Source: Ignavibacteriales bacterium
Lineage (GTDB): Bacteria; Bacteroidota; Ignavibacteria; Ignavibacteriales; Ignavibacteriaceae
Reading direction: 5' to 3'
NCBI GenBank assembly: GCA_016707285.1
Contig: JADJIA010000001.1
Location: 682,001-746,000 of the forward strand
DNA length: 64,000 nucleotides
In this document: piece by piece, positions 19,440 through 29,600 of the stretch
How the letters are laid out: every line of letters begins with the position of its first letter
How positions within the stretch are numbered: the stretch's first letter is position 1
The notes under the pieces: model-generated
What the model was told of the DNA's origin: nothing
The model's input: the letters and a program-made list of their open reading frames with translations, nothing else
The model's database searches: none
Program-made: the position numbers and the translations under genes

Positions 19440-20461
19440 TCGAAAAAGAAATCGAATCATTTGCCGGTCCCAATGATCCAAAATTTGTTAAACTTTTTGG
19501 TGACAAGGCGGAAAAACTTGAACACGATCTCGATTTAATAAATGGTGTTTATGGCGATTTTGCCGTTGATGAATATCTTGAAGGTGAACTTGCTCCTGTC
19601 TTTTTTGGCAGTGCTCTTAACAATTTTGGGGTTCAGGAATTGTTGGATACCTTTATCAAAATTGCCCCCGGACCACGCCACCGCGACTCAACCAAAGGAT
19701 TGATTGAACCCGATGATGAAAATTTTTCCGGATTTGTATTCAAAATTCATGCTAATCTCGATCCAAAACACCGCGATCGGATAGCTTTTCTTCGTGTATG
19801 TTCCGGAAGATTTGAAAGAAATAAATTTTATCATCATGTAAGGCTCGACCGTAACATCCGTTTTGCAAATCCCGCAACTTTTATGGCGCAGGACAAAAGT
19901 CTCATTGAATTTGCCCATCCGGGAGATGTAATTGGTTTATACGATTCGGGGATATTTAAGATTGGCGATACCCTCACCGAAGGTGAAAAGTTTATGTTTA
20001 AGGGGATACCTTCATTCTCCCCCGAGATTTTTAAGGAACTTGTTCTTAATGATCCGTTAAAGTCGAAACAGATGGAAAAAGGGATTCTTCAACTTACAGA
20101 TGAGGGGCTTGCGCAGGTTTTTCTTCACAATTCTTCAAACCGAAAAGTTGTTGGAGCTGTTGGTGATCTCCAGTTTGAGGTTATTCAATACAGACTGATT
20201 AACGAATATGGCGCCGATTGCCGTTTTAGTCATTTAAACTTCTTCAGAGCCTGTTGGGTAATTTATGAAAACCCCGAAGATATTTCAGAACTCTGGAGAT
20301 TAAGATCACACAGTCTTTATTACGACAAACATGGTCACCTGACTTTCCTGGCGGAATCTGTTTACCAGCTTGAACTTGCAAAAGAGAAAAACCCAAAAGC
20401 TCAATTCCTTTTCAGCATCGAACACAATTCCGAGACCATTGAACTTGGCAAAACTGCGTGA
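19436..20461 (+). CDS. prfC: Peptide chain release factor 3, C-terminal part (domains II and III)
   Basis: The 341 residues match the rest of RF3: the completion of the G domain, the beta-barrel domain II ([19 protein letters not shown]) and domain III ([16 protein letters not shown] near residues 240-256). The ATG at 19436 has no ribosome-binding site and lies four bases inside the upstream frame, so independent start is unlikely. The true product should begin at 18849 and cross into this frame at about 19420. A strong terminator follows at 20487. Confidence 0.9.
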   Translation: MIEKEIESFAGPNDPKFVKLFGDKAEKLEHDLDLINGVYGDFAVDEYLEGELAPVFFGSALNNFGVQELLDTFIKIAPGPRHRDSTKGLIEPDDENFSGFVFKIHANLDPKHRDRIAFLRVCSGRFERNKFYHHVRLDRNIRFANPATFMAQDKSLIEFAHPGDVIGLYDSGIFKIGDTLTEGEKFMFKGIPSFSPEIFKELVLNDPLKSKQMEKGILQLTDEGLAQVFLHNSSNRKVVGAVGDLQFEVIQYRLINEYGADCRFSHLNFFRACWVIYENPEDISELWRLRSHSLYYDKHGHLTFLAESVYQLELAKEKNPKAQFLFSIEHNSETIELGKTA

Positions 20462-20909
20462 GCAGAATGCAAAACTGATATACTTTAAAGCTGTCATCAG
20501 AAATGGTGGCAGCTTTTTTTGTTTAGTAGCGGAGTAACGGACTGGAAAAGGCAAATAATTTTCAGGTTGCGCCTTTCTGAATTCCCTCAATAATAAATAA
20601 TTGTAAAATATTTTATGTACCTATTGACTTTTAAATTTAATATCATTATTTTAATCAAAGACATTCGATAACTTTTTTCGGAGGATTTGGAAGCATAACC
20701 GTACTAAAAAAAGAAGAGTATAAATTCTCTTCAAGTCATTAAGATTTTAACCTTTTTCAGGGTGTAACAGGGGTAACCTCCAATTTTTCATATCTCTCTT
20801 CCCACCCAAAAAGCGCAACAAAGAGGATAGTTTATGCTATTCACTTGCTAATCAGTTTATACACTGAACTTATTGTCAATAAAAAAACAAATATTATCGT
20901 GCGATTAAT
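20462..20909. other. 448-base intergenic stretch, terminator plus AT-rich sequence
   Basis: After the prfC terminator (20487-20520) and the shared tail gtttagtagcgg, the sequence is AT-rich with no convincing gene. A sigma-70-like promoter can be drawn (TTGACT at 20624-20629, 17-base spacer, TATTTT at 20647-20652). A good ribosome site (cggagga, about 20680) is followed by no usable start codon, suggesting remains of a lost gene. A short inverted repeat gaagagtataaattctcttc lies at about 20712-20731. Confidence 0.5.
20487..20520 (+). terminator. Rho-independent terminator after prfC
   Basis: AAAGCTGTCATC pairs with GGTGGCAGCTTT across a short loop and runs into a tract of seven T. The whole hairpin plus the 12 following bases is repeated at 22783-22829 with one extra T. 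Confidence 0.85.
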
Positions 20910-21296
20910 ATGAACAGATTATATCCTTTGAGTTCATATACAAAAGAAGTAAATTACCTGATAACTTCAGGCACCAACATGATGAAACCTTCAACAGCAA
21001 CAACAACTGAAACTCTACCATTTGAGTATAAGATAATAGGTAGTTATCCCAATCCCTTTAACCCGGAGACTACCATCAGGTATTCACTTGGTGGAGAGAG
21101 TGATGTTGATGTTGAGATATTCGATATAAACGGAACAAGAGTGTTGAACGGAAAAGAAACCGGTAAACAAGCAGGTATTTACAACTACAAATGGAATGCA
21201 TCAACAAATGCCAGTGGTGTATATTTTGTAAGAATCACTGCAAAAGGTAAAAACGGTTTATATACATTAACTTCTAAATTGATGTTGGTGAAATAG
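20910..21296 (+). CDS. Short protein consisting mainly of a type IX sorting domain, probable gene remnant
   Basis: A 128-residue product whose last 85 residues are a Por sorting domain (SYPNPFNPETTIRYSL ... SGVYFVRITAKGK ... KLMLVK). The first 40 residues show no signal peptide, so the protein could not reach the T9SS by the usual Sec route. The upstream frame is closed by TAA about 24 bases before the ATG. It most likely is the 3' end of a larger secreted-protein gene whose front was lost. It ends 11 bases before the next start and its stop codon overlaps that gene's ribosome site. Confidence 0.6.
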   Translation: MNRLYPLSSYTKEVNYLITSGTNMMKPSTATTTETLPFEYKIIGSYPNPFNPETTIRYSLGGESDVDVEIFDINGTRVLNGKETGKQAGIYNYKWNASTNASGVYFVRITAKGKNGLYTLTSKLMLVK

Positions 21297-21307
21297 GAGG
21301 TATGGCA

Positions 21308-22771
21308 ATGAAAAAAATCATGTATCTTTCGATAATTGTATTAACATCTAATGTATTTGCACAAACTGATGTTTTTGATAACCTCCTGTTCAGGTTCAAA
21401 TGTAATTCGATTGACTCCATTGCCTATAATCAAGGTGGAGGAGTAGATATCGGCACAAAAATCGCAACACTTGGTGACTGGAATGGTGATGGAATGGATG
21501 AGTTCTTGTTGATTTCATGTAGCGAGGTTTATACCCCAAACGGTTCAAAAATAGAAGGATATAGGTACATGATATTTGAGGGGGGAAATCCCCCCCCTCC
21601 CATGCCAAAGTATCACTGGTTTGTGGATATCATCGGAATATATCATGGTGCAGAGACAGACCCAATAATCTATGACTTTAACGATGATGGTTACCTTGAT
21701 ATTTGTAAGTACCGATTATCTAGTTATGTAAGAGACACAATTGATATATTTTATGGAGGTCCCGATTTTGATACGATTCCTGATTTGAGTGTACCTACTC
21801 CGGGGCATGTCAACAGTATTTTGGAATTACATTTTTATGGTAGTAAGACGAATTTTGGTGACTTTAACGGAGATGGTACCAAAGAACTAATTCTAACAAG
21901 TAACTTAAGTCCCTTTTTCGGGAGTGGAAAGTATGGTTTTTTATTGTTCTTGCCACTTACTATTCCGTTTACAACGACTCAATATCATCTTGGACTTCCT
22001 GATACACTAACGAGAAAAGAAGGTTTTTCAAACACTGAGTTGATGTGGACCAAAGAACTCCCAGGTTCGTATGTGCAAATTAGTTTCGGAAAAAGAGGAT
22101 CTGGTCATCTACTTACAAGGGATGTATCTTTCCCGTTAACAGGTACGGCAATAAAGACACCAAAACTGCTTGGAGATGTGAATAATGACGGGTATAATGA
22201 TCTTGGATTTGTGTCTTATTCTTTGACAGGTGGTTCCCTGATCTTGCTTGGGGGTCCAACCCCCGTGATAAGCAGACGATATACAGATTCTTATCATCGT
22301 CACATGGGACAAGTTGGTGATATAAATGGAGATGGAGTTGATGATTTTGCTGCAGGTGAATTTCACGGGAATGGTGGTTATGCATGCCAAAGATTAGAGT
22401 GGGGAGAACCTCTTTATTACATGATTTGGTCAGGAGACACCACAGCTATAAACCCAAGTGGGATTGAAGATGATCTACTTCCTGAAGGATATAACATTGA
22501 GATTAATCCTTATCCCAATCCTTTTAACCCTGAGGTGAAGGTTGAGTATCTTCTTCCGGAAGCGGGAGAAGTAAATCTTTCCGTTTTTTCTTCTCTTGGA
22601 GAAGAGATTATTTCAAAAAATCTCTCCTATCGGAATAAAGGTAAAAACGAAACCACACTTGATTTTTCAGGATTAAATGTTCCAAGTGGGGTTTATCTAC
22701 TTCGGTTAACGCTTCAAACCCAGAACAAAGGAACAATGGTAAAAACCACAAAACTTGCGTTTATGAAATAA
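21308..22771 (+). CDS. Secreted FG-GAP/VCBS-like repeat protein with type IX sorting domain
   Basis: The start was set at 21308, the second ATG, because AGGAGG at 21295-21300 lies 7 bases before it; the ATG at 21302 would be only one base away. The product (487 residues) has a signal peptide (MKKIMYLSIIVLTSNVFA) and at least five calcium-binding D-x-N-x-D-G loops: GDWNGDGMDE, YDFNDDGYLD, GDFNGDGTKE, GDVNNDGYND and GDINGDGVDD, as in integrin alpha-like propellers. The end is a Por sorting domain (PYPNPFNPEVKVEYLL). It likely binds ligands at the cell surface; nothing tells which. Confidence 0.88.
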   Translation: MKKIMYLSIIVLTSNVFAQTDVFDNLLFRFKCNSIDSIAYNQGGGVDIGTKIATLGDWNGDGMDEFLLISCSEVYTPNGSKIEGYRYMIFEGGNPPPPMPKYHWFVDIIGIYHGAETDPIIYDFNDDGYLDICKYRLSSYVRDTIDIFYGGPDFDTIPDLSVPTPGHVNSILELHFYGSKTNFGDFNGDGTKELILTSNLSPFFGSGKYGFLLFLPLTIPFTTTQYHLGLPDTLTRKEGFSNTELMWTKELPGSYVQISFGKRGSGHLLTRDVSFPLTGTAIKTPKLLGDVNNDGYNDLGFVSYSLTGGSLILLGGPTPVISRRYTDSYHRHMGQVGDINGDGVDDFAAGEFHGNGGYACQRLEWGEPLYYMIWSGDTTAINPSGIEDDLLPEGYNIEINPYPNPFNPEVKVEYLLPEAGEVNLSVFSSLGEEIISKNLSYRNKGKNETTLDFSGLNVPSGVYLLRLTLQTQNKGTMVKTTKLAFMK

Positions 22772-22782
22772 ACCTGTTTCTA

Positions 22783-22817
22783 AAAGCTGTCATCAGAAAT
22801 GGTGGCAGCTTTTTTTT
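22783..22817 (+). terminator. Rho-independent terminator, near-identical copy of the prfC terminator
   Basis: The same hairpin as at 20487-20520 with a T tract of eight instead of seven, and with the same following gtttagtagcgg. Shared length is about 46 bases, so the two copies flank the two sorting-domain genes like a direct repeat. Confidence 0.85.
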
Positions 22818-22829
22818 GTTTAGTAGCGG

Positions 22830-22920
22830 TGTATCTCCCAAGGGAATGCCTTCAGGATGCAGTCCCCTAAATATTCATCCGTGCAATCGGTGAAAATCGG
22901 TGGCATCCGTGTAACTATTT
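22830..22920. repeat. Degenerate repeat array (family B) with phrase shared with 2000-2105
   Basis: The array contains gtgtatctccc, gcatgcagtcccctaaa-like (here ggatgcagtcccctaaa), ccgtgcaatcggtgaaaatcggtg and atccgtgtaact. The order of words matches that at 1998-2095 (gtgtatctcc, atgcagtcccctaaa, ccgtg words, gtaact). Confidence 0.6.
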
Positions 22921-22925
22921 ATCTG

Positions 22926-23066
22926 TCTTCTTTTTCTCCAAAATTCTTCTAAACTTGCTTTTTCAAACCCAATTCTTTTCTCATTTCATCATAATTGGGA
23001 TGGGCGTAGTTCCCGATATTTTTGTTTTACCTCATTCATCAAGTGTTCCCCGCTAAACCTTTTCAT
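22926..23066 (-). pseudogene. Degenerate coding remnant
   Basis: Reading the minus strand from ATG 23066 gives MKRFSGEHLMNEVKQKYREL, then after a frame change GNYAHPNYDEMRKELGL, then after another change FEKASLEEFWRKRRQI. The three pieces look like one short charged protein with two frameshifts. I cannot name the family. Three frames within 140 bases make a functional product unlikely. Confidence 0.3.
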
Positions 23067-23161
23067 AGACCGCCTATAAAACAATAAATTAATTACATTG
23101 TTATTCTCTCTCATAATAACTAAATTTGCAAGCTATAATAATATTTTGGAGCAGACACTAA

Positions 23162-26100
23162 ATGTTAAAATCGGTTTTAAAAGCCATTTTTGGCGATAAA
23201 CACAGCCGTACCTACAAAGAATTACTACCTATCGTACAAGAAATAAATGAGCATTTTGAACAACTTGCTTCATTAAGTGACTTCGAACTCAAGGAAAAAG
23301 TAAAAGGGTTTAAGGATCATCTTAACAAAGAAACCGAAGAGATCCGGAATAAAATTGAAGAGATTCGTTTACAACTTACAAGTGTAGAGGGTGAAGTTGC
23401 AAATGCAACCGAACTCCACGATGAAATTGAACAGCTTGAACAGGAACTTGATGATAAATATGAAGACCTGCTTGATGAAATGCTCCCCGAAGTTTTTGCA
23501 GTGGCAAAAGACACCTGCAGAAGATTGGTTGGTCATTCCTATACTGTTATGGGACAAAAAGTAACCTGGGACATGGTTCCCTACGATGTTCAGCTTATGG
23601 GTGGGATTGTTCTTCACCAGGGTAAAATTGCTGAGATGGCAACAGGTGAAGGTAAAACACTTGTCGCAACACTTCCCCTTTTTCTCAACTGCCTCACAGG
23701 CAGGGGTGCTCACCTTGTAACGGTTAATGATTATCTCGCACAGAGAGATTCCGAGTGGATGGGTGAAATATTTAAGTTCCACGACCTCACGGTTGGTGCC
23801 ATACTTGGCACAATGAATCCTGACAAACGCAGAATTTCTTATGGCTGTGATGTTACTTACGGAACCAATAACGAATTTGGCTTTGATTATCTGAGAGATA
23901 ACATGGCTATCGATCCCGAACATCAGGTGCAGCGTAAACATATTTACGCCATCGTGGATGAGGTGGATTCAGTGCTTATAGATGAGGCGCGAACACCACT
24001 TATTATATCGGGTCCCGTTGATACCGACAATCAAAAATTTGATGAAATGAAACCCAAGATTGAAAGACTGCACAGACTTCAGTCTAACTTCGTTTCCTCC
24101 ATCCTTGCCGAAGCAGAGAAAAAATTAACGGCTGAGCCCTCCAAAGATGAGGTAACTGAAGCCGGTATCAGCATTTTTAGAGCATTCAGAGGACTCCCAA
24201 AACATAAAAAGTTGATGAAAGTTATCTCTGAACCTTCATATAAACAGTTGATGCAAAACACTGAACTGGAATACCTCAAAGATAAAGCAAAAAATATGCA
24301 CATTATCGATGAGGAACTCTATTTTGTGATCGATGAAAAAAACAACTCAATTGAACTGACAGAAAAAGGGAGAGAAGAGCTTGCCAAGGGAACACCTGAA
24401 GGAAAAGACTTTTTTGTACTCCCCGACTTTGGTTACGAGATAAGCAAACTTAAAAACGACACTTCCCTTACTGAAGAAGAAAAGAAGAAAAAGGAAGAAT
24501 TCCTCCACTTCGAATATTCCGAAAAATCGGACAGATTGCATACAATCAACCAGCTTCTAAAAGCATACACACTTTTTGAAAAAGATGATGAGTATGTAAT
24601 AACGGAAGATGGCAAAATCGCAATCGTTGATGAATTTACGGGTAGAGTTCTCCCCGGAAGAAGATATTCTGACGGACTCCATCAGGCGATTGAAGCTAAA
24701 GAGAATGTTAAAGTTGAACGCGACACCCAAACCCTCGCAACCATTACACTTCAGAACTACTTCAGAATGTATAAAAAACTTGCGGGAATGACGGGTACTG
24801 CCGAAACTGAAGAAGGTGAGTTTTTTGAAATCTATAAACTCGAAGTTGTGGTTGTCCCCACAAATAAACCGATCACCAGAGATGATGAAGATGACCAGAT
24901 TTACAGAACCAAACGGGAAAAATTAAATGCCGTTGTTTCTCAGTGTGAAGAACTCAGGAAACAAGGAAGACCTGTTTTGGTGGGTACAACTTCAGTGGAA
25001 GTTTCTGAAACAATCAGCAGAATGTTGAGAGTTAAGGGAGTTCCCCACAATGTACTTAATGCAAAACAACATCAACGGGAAGCTGAGATAGTTCAGTCGG
25101 CAGGCCAGCCAGGTGCAGTTACCATCGCCACCAACATGGCAGGTAGAGGAACTGATATTAAACTTGGGGCAGGTGTTGTTGATAAAGGAGGTCTATTTAT
25201 CCTTGGAACTGAAAGACACGAATCCCGTCGTATCGATCGTCAGCTAAGAGGAAGAGCCGGTCGTCAGGGTGATCCCGGAACCACTCTCTTTTTCCTCTCG
25301 CTTGAAGATGATCTTTTAAGACTTTTTGGAAGTGACAGGGCTGCCGCCATTATGTCACGAGCCGGATTTGAGGAAGGTGAGGTAATTAAACATCCAATTA
25401 TCACCCGTTCCGTGGAAAGAGCTCAGAAAAAAGTAGAAGAGAACAACTTTGCAATAAGAAAAAGATTGCTCGAATACGATAATACAATGAATCAGCAAAG
25501 AACCATTATTTATTCCAGAAGAAACCGTGCCCTTCACGGTGAAAGACTTAAGACCGAAATTCTTGAGATGATGGAAGAATATATTGCCGATCTCGTTGGT
25601 AAATATTATGGTAATGCTGAGATTGAATTACTTGAAAAAGAACTTGACACTCACCTGCTTTTGAACATCAGATTCGACAGGACTGAATGGGAGCTCTTAA
25701 ACAAAAACGGCGTAACCGAAAAGGTTATCAAAGCTGCCACTGATTATTATGAACATAAAGAGTCGATGCTTTCATCCGATATGATGGCAAGAATTGAAAG
25801 GTACGCTTTCCTCACCATCATTGATAACAAGTGGAAAGAACACCTGCGCGATATGGATGACCTGAAGGAAGGAATTAACCTCCGCGCTTACGGTCAAAAA
25901 GATCCACTCATTGAGTATAAAAATGAAGCATTTACTCTCTTTTCTGATCTGCTTGACACCATCAGGAACGAAACGGTGCAAATAGCATTTAAACTCTACC
26001 CTGCTCAACCTGAACATGTTCAGATTTCCCGCAGACCCGAGAGAAGACCACAAAGAACCATCAAAGAGTCCGCTGACAATGCCGGAATGCAGGGTGGTGG

Positions 26101-26245
26101 ATATGTCCCAACTCCAAAGGAGCAGGACGCCGGTCCCGTTGGGAAACCTCAGCCCGTGAAGGTGTCTGAAAGAATTGGCAGAAATGACCCCTGCTGGTGT
26201 GGTAGCGGTAAAAAGTATAAACAATGCCACGGCAAAAATGCTTAA
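23162..26245 (+). CDS. secA: Preprotein translocase ATPase
   Basis: A 1027-residue SecA. Visible parts are the nucleotide-binding MATGEGKTLVATLPLFLN (about 158-175), IVDEVDSVLIDEARTPLIIS, the second nucleotide fold with NMAGRGTDIKLG and RQLRGRAGRQGDPG, and a C-terminal zinc-binding tail GRNDPCWCGSGKKYKQCHGK that contacts SecB or ribosomes. Between residues about 285 and 420 there is an insertion rich in charged residues, and a coiled-coil-like stretch at about 50-95; such expansions are common in Bacteroidetes SecA. It drives Sec export, the first step for all the signal-peptide proteins here. Confidence 0.97.
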   Translation: MLKSVLKAIFGDKHSRTYKELLPIVQEINEHFEQLASLSDFELKEKVKGFKDHLNKETEEIRNKIEEIRLQLTSVEGEVANATELHDEIEQLEQELDDKYEDLLDEMLPEVFAVAKDTCRRLVGHSYTVMGQKVTWDMVPYDVQLMGGIVLHQGKIAEMATGEGKTLVATLPLFLNCLTGRGAHLVTVNDYLAQRDSEWMGEIFKFHDLTVGAILGTMNPDKRRISYGCDVTYGTNNEFGFDYLRDNMAIDPEHQVQRKHIYAIVDEVDSVLIDEARTPLIISGPVDTDNQKFDEMKPKIERLHRLQSNFVSSILAEAEKKLTAEPSKDEVTEAGISIFRAFRGLPKHKKLMKVISEPSYKQLMQNTELEYLKDKAKNMHIIDEELYFVIDEKNNSIELTEKGREELAKGTPEGKDFFVLPDFGYEISKLKNDTSLTEEEKKKKEEFLHFEYSEKSDRLHTINQLLKAYTLFEKDDEYVITEDGKIAIVDEFTGRVLPGRRYSDGLHQAIEAKENVKVERDTQTLATITLQNYFRMYKKLAGMTGTAETEEGEFFEIYKLEVVVVPTNKPITRDDEDDQIYRTKREKLNAVVSQCEELRKQGRPVLVGTTSVEVSETISRMLRVKGVPHNVLNAKQHQREAEIVQSAGQPGAVTIATNMAGRGTDIKLGAGVVDKGGLFILGTERHESRRIDRQLRGRAGRQGDPGTTLFFLSLEDDLLRLFGSDRAAAIMSRAGFEEGEVIKHPIITRSVERAQKKVEENNFAIRKRLLEYDNTMNQQRTIIYSRRNRALHGERLKTEILEMMEEYIADLVGKYYGNAEIELLEKELDTHLLLNIRFDRTEWELLNKNGVTEKVIKAATDYYEHKESMLSSDMMARIERYAFLTIIDNKWKEHLRDMDDLKEGINLRAYGQKDPLIEYKNEAFTLFSDLLDTIRNETVQIAFKLYPAQPEHVQISRRPERRPQRTIKESADNAGMQGGGYVPTPKEQDAGPVGKPQPVKVSERIGRNDPCWCGSGKKYKQCHGKNA

Positions 26246-26599
<354 letters not shown>

Positions 26600-26673
26600 T
26601 TTTTATTTGCATTGAATAAAGTCTGCTTATTCTCTAAATTCCTCTGATATCTTATAAATTTTCGGAATCCACT

Positions 26674-29600
26674 TTGAAGTCCAAAGTCTTTAAATCCCTT
26701 TTGGCTGTTTCTGCCGTTTTTATGTTAGGCGGTTGTGGCGTATGGGCAGATTTTACCACATATTTTAACCTCTACCACAACGCAAAAACCCTCTACCAGG
26801 ATGCGGAAGAGATGATTATAAAGGAACGAAAAGACCTTTTTGCCATCTCCGAAGCGGCAATTCCTGCAGGAGCAAATGCCAGCCTTCCTAAAGTAATCGA
26901 AAAATTTTCAAAACTGCTTCAGTTCCACAATACAAGCTCGTATGTTGACGATGCTCTTTTTATGATTGGAAAAGCATTTTTCTACCAGAGAAGTTATATA
27001 AAAGCTTCGAGGAAATTTCAGGAACTGATTGCCACTCAGCCAAACAGCGATCTGGTACTTGATGCAACTCTGTGGCTTGCCAAATCTGAAATTCAGATGA
27101 AAAAGTTTACAGAAGGTTTAAAATATCTCGAGGAAGCAAAACAAAAAGCCACTGCTGAGGAAAATCGGGAGATTCTCACCGAAGTATATATTGAAGAAGT
27201 AAGATATCTAAAATTCTCGGAAAAATATACCGAAGCGATTCAAAAACTTAAAGACCTTGTATCGATCAATCTTTCTGATGACATTTCAGCAAAAGCACAA
27301 TTTGAAGTGGGTGAACTCTATTTTGAAAAAATGAAGGAGTTTTCCCTCGCCGGAGATGCGTATAAAGCAACTCTGGAATTTGATCCCCCTTTCGATATTG
27401 AATACAAGTCAAAATTAGCTTACAGTATCTGCCTCAGAAAAATGGACAAAATTGAAGAGTCTCAAGAAAACTTACAACAAATGTCGAAAGAGTTTAAGTT
27501 TTTAGAGAAACTTGATGAGATCATGCTTCAAAAGGGACTTAATCTAAAACAGCTTCAAAAATATGACGAAGCTTACAAACAGTTTTATACCCTTGATACT
27601 CTGGCAGTAAACTCCGTCTCTTCCGGTATCGCCCGTTTTGAGATGGGTGACATGTATGAAAATAATCTCAAAAATTTTGATTCCGCTTATGTCTATTATC
27701 TTAAAGCTGAGAAAAGTGCTTCAACCGCGGAATATGTCCCCAGAATTAAAGAAAAAGCTACACTCTTTAAAAGATATGAAGGATTGCAGACCAATCTTTA
27801 TGTTTACACGAGACAACTCGCCTATCTGACAGACCCAATCGAATTTAAAAGAGATTCTTTAAAATTTTATGCCGATTCAGCCGATGCAAAGCTTGCAGAT
27901 CTCTTTTCGGTACCTGTAGAGCTTTCAGATTCGGCAAAGCGGGCTCTTGACTCACTTAAAGCCGTTAAAGATTCTCTCGATAACCTTGCAAAGATCGAAG
28001 CCCCCGAACAATTTGGTGAAGACGAAATGGTTCAGGGCAGACCTAAACAGGGTGACAATCCAAATGGAATTGGAGACGGAACAAATCCGAACCAGCCGCC
28101 TGTAGTCCAGAAAAAAGGATGGGCACCAGTGATGCCGGTAATCTCTGCTGATTCACTCAACTCACTTTTAGTAAAAGTCTATTTTGATCTTGGGAATGTT
28201 TTTTACGGTGAAATTATTATCCCCGACTCATCCTATTACTATTACACCAAAATGTTGACGGACTATCCCCAATCAAAATATACCGGACAGGCTTTATTTT
28301 CTCTGGGGAATTATTATCTCGATAAAAATGAAAAAGCCACTGCCGATTCCATTTTTCAGGTAGTTTACGAAAATTATAAAAACGAGTCAGTTGTTAACCT
28401 TGCAGCAGATAAACTTGGCAAGCCAAAAGTTGTGCTTAACACTGCCCCCGCTGATATATTGTATGAAGAGGCAGAGGGGATCTATTTTGACAAACAGTAT
28501 GGCGAGGCAGTTAAAAAATACTGGAGTGTTTACAAACTTTACCCTGAAACTTTTACCGCCCCCAAATCATTGCTTGCTGCGGGGTTTACTCTAGAGAATG
28601 ATCTAAATCTTGTTGACTCAGCATTTGCTGTTTACGATACTCTTGTAACCAGATACCCGCAGACACGATTCACAAATAAGATTTTGCCCAAAGTTAATTT
28701 CTACAAAGAAGAAAAAGCAAGAATCAAAAAAGCGATCGATGACTCCCTGAAAGTTATCAGCGACAGTCTAAAGGCGGATTCTATTGCTCGAAATACTCCT
28801 AAAATTGATTCCACTTCGATCAAATTGCCCGATTCTTTAAAGAATCTCCCCGGTGGTTTAAATCAAACGCCTGATTCACTTAAAAATATCCCGACGGGAA
28901 TTGATCCAACCAGTGACTCACTTAAAAAATTGCAGGAGAGTGTTGATCCTTTTTCAGACACAAAACAGAATTTTCCGATTCCGTCTGATACAATAAATCG
29001 GCCGAAAAAAGAAGAACTAAAAGAGGAGATTCCACCATTGACAAATTTCATCAAGCGGCGCGACCTTCTCGATCTCATCGAAGAGGGTGAAAGCAGCACA
29101 ACAGAATTTAAGTTGAAGTTTACGGAACCTGAAAAGATTGCCAAGGTAATGATCTCTTTTGCCAATACAAAAGGTGGTTACCTCATTTTTGGTGTGAATG
29201 ACGATAAAAAGGTGGTGGGTCTTGAGAGTGAAAAAACGGAATATGAGTTTATTAAAGAGACTACCAATTTTTATATAACCCCTGAAATCGATTTTATGGT
29301 TCAGTTCATTAACATCGATCAAAAAGAGCTTGTTGTGGTTTTTATCCCTGAATCATTTAACAAACCACACCGCATTCAGGATTATAAAGAAGACCTCGAC
29401 CTTAACACCGCCCAGGTTTATATCAGAGTGAACGACAAAAGCCTTCCTGCCTCAAAACAGATGATCAGGATTATGAGAGCCCAAAGCTCCTCAAGTCCCC
29501 TTGTGAAATATGCAATTGGTGATCTCGAAAAAAAGGTGTTTTTTTACCTTGAGAGCCATGAGACGATTGATGTAAATACCCTCGCCAAAGCCGCAAACAT

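Larger units (their letters stand above)
22772..23161. other. 390-base intergenic stretch before secA
   Basis: It holds in order a terminator (22783-22817) with the shared 12-base tail, a family B repeat array (22830-22920), a degenerate coding remnant on the minus strand (about 22926-23066) and an AT-rich stretch that should contain the secA promoter. No intact gene is seen. Confidence 0.6.

Noticed and set aside
23369..23941. Long minus-strand frame (190 codons) inside secA
   Set aside because: Antisense to a highly conserved coding region, no domain and no ribosome site.
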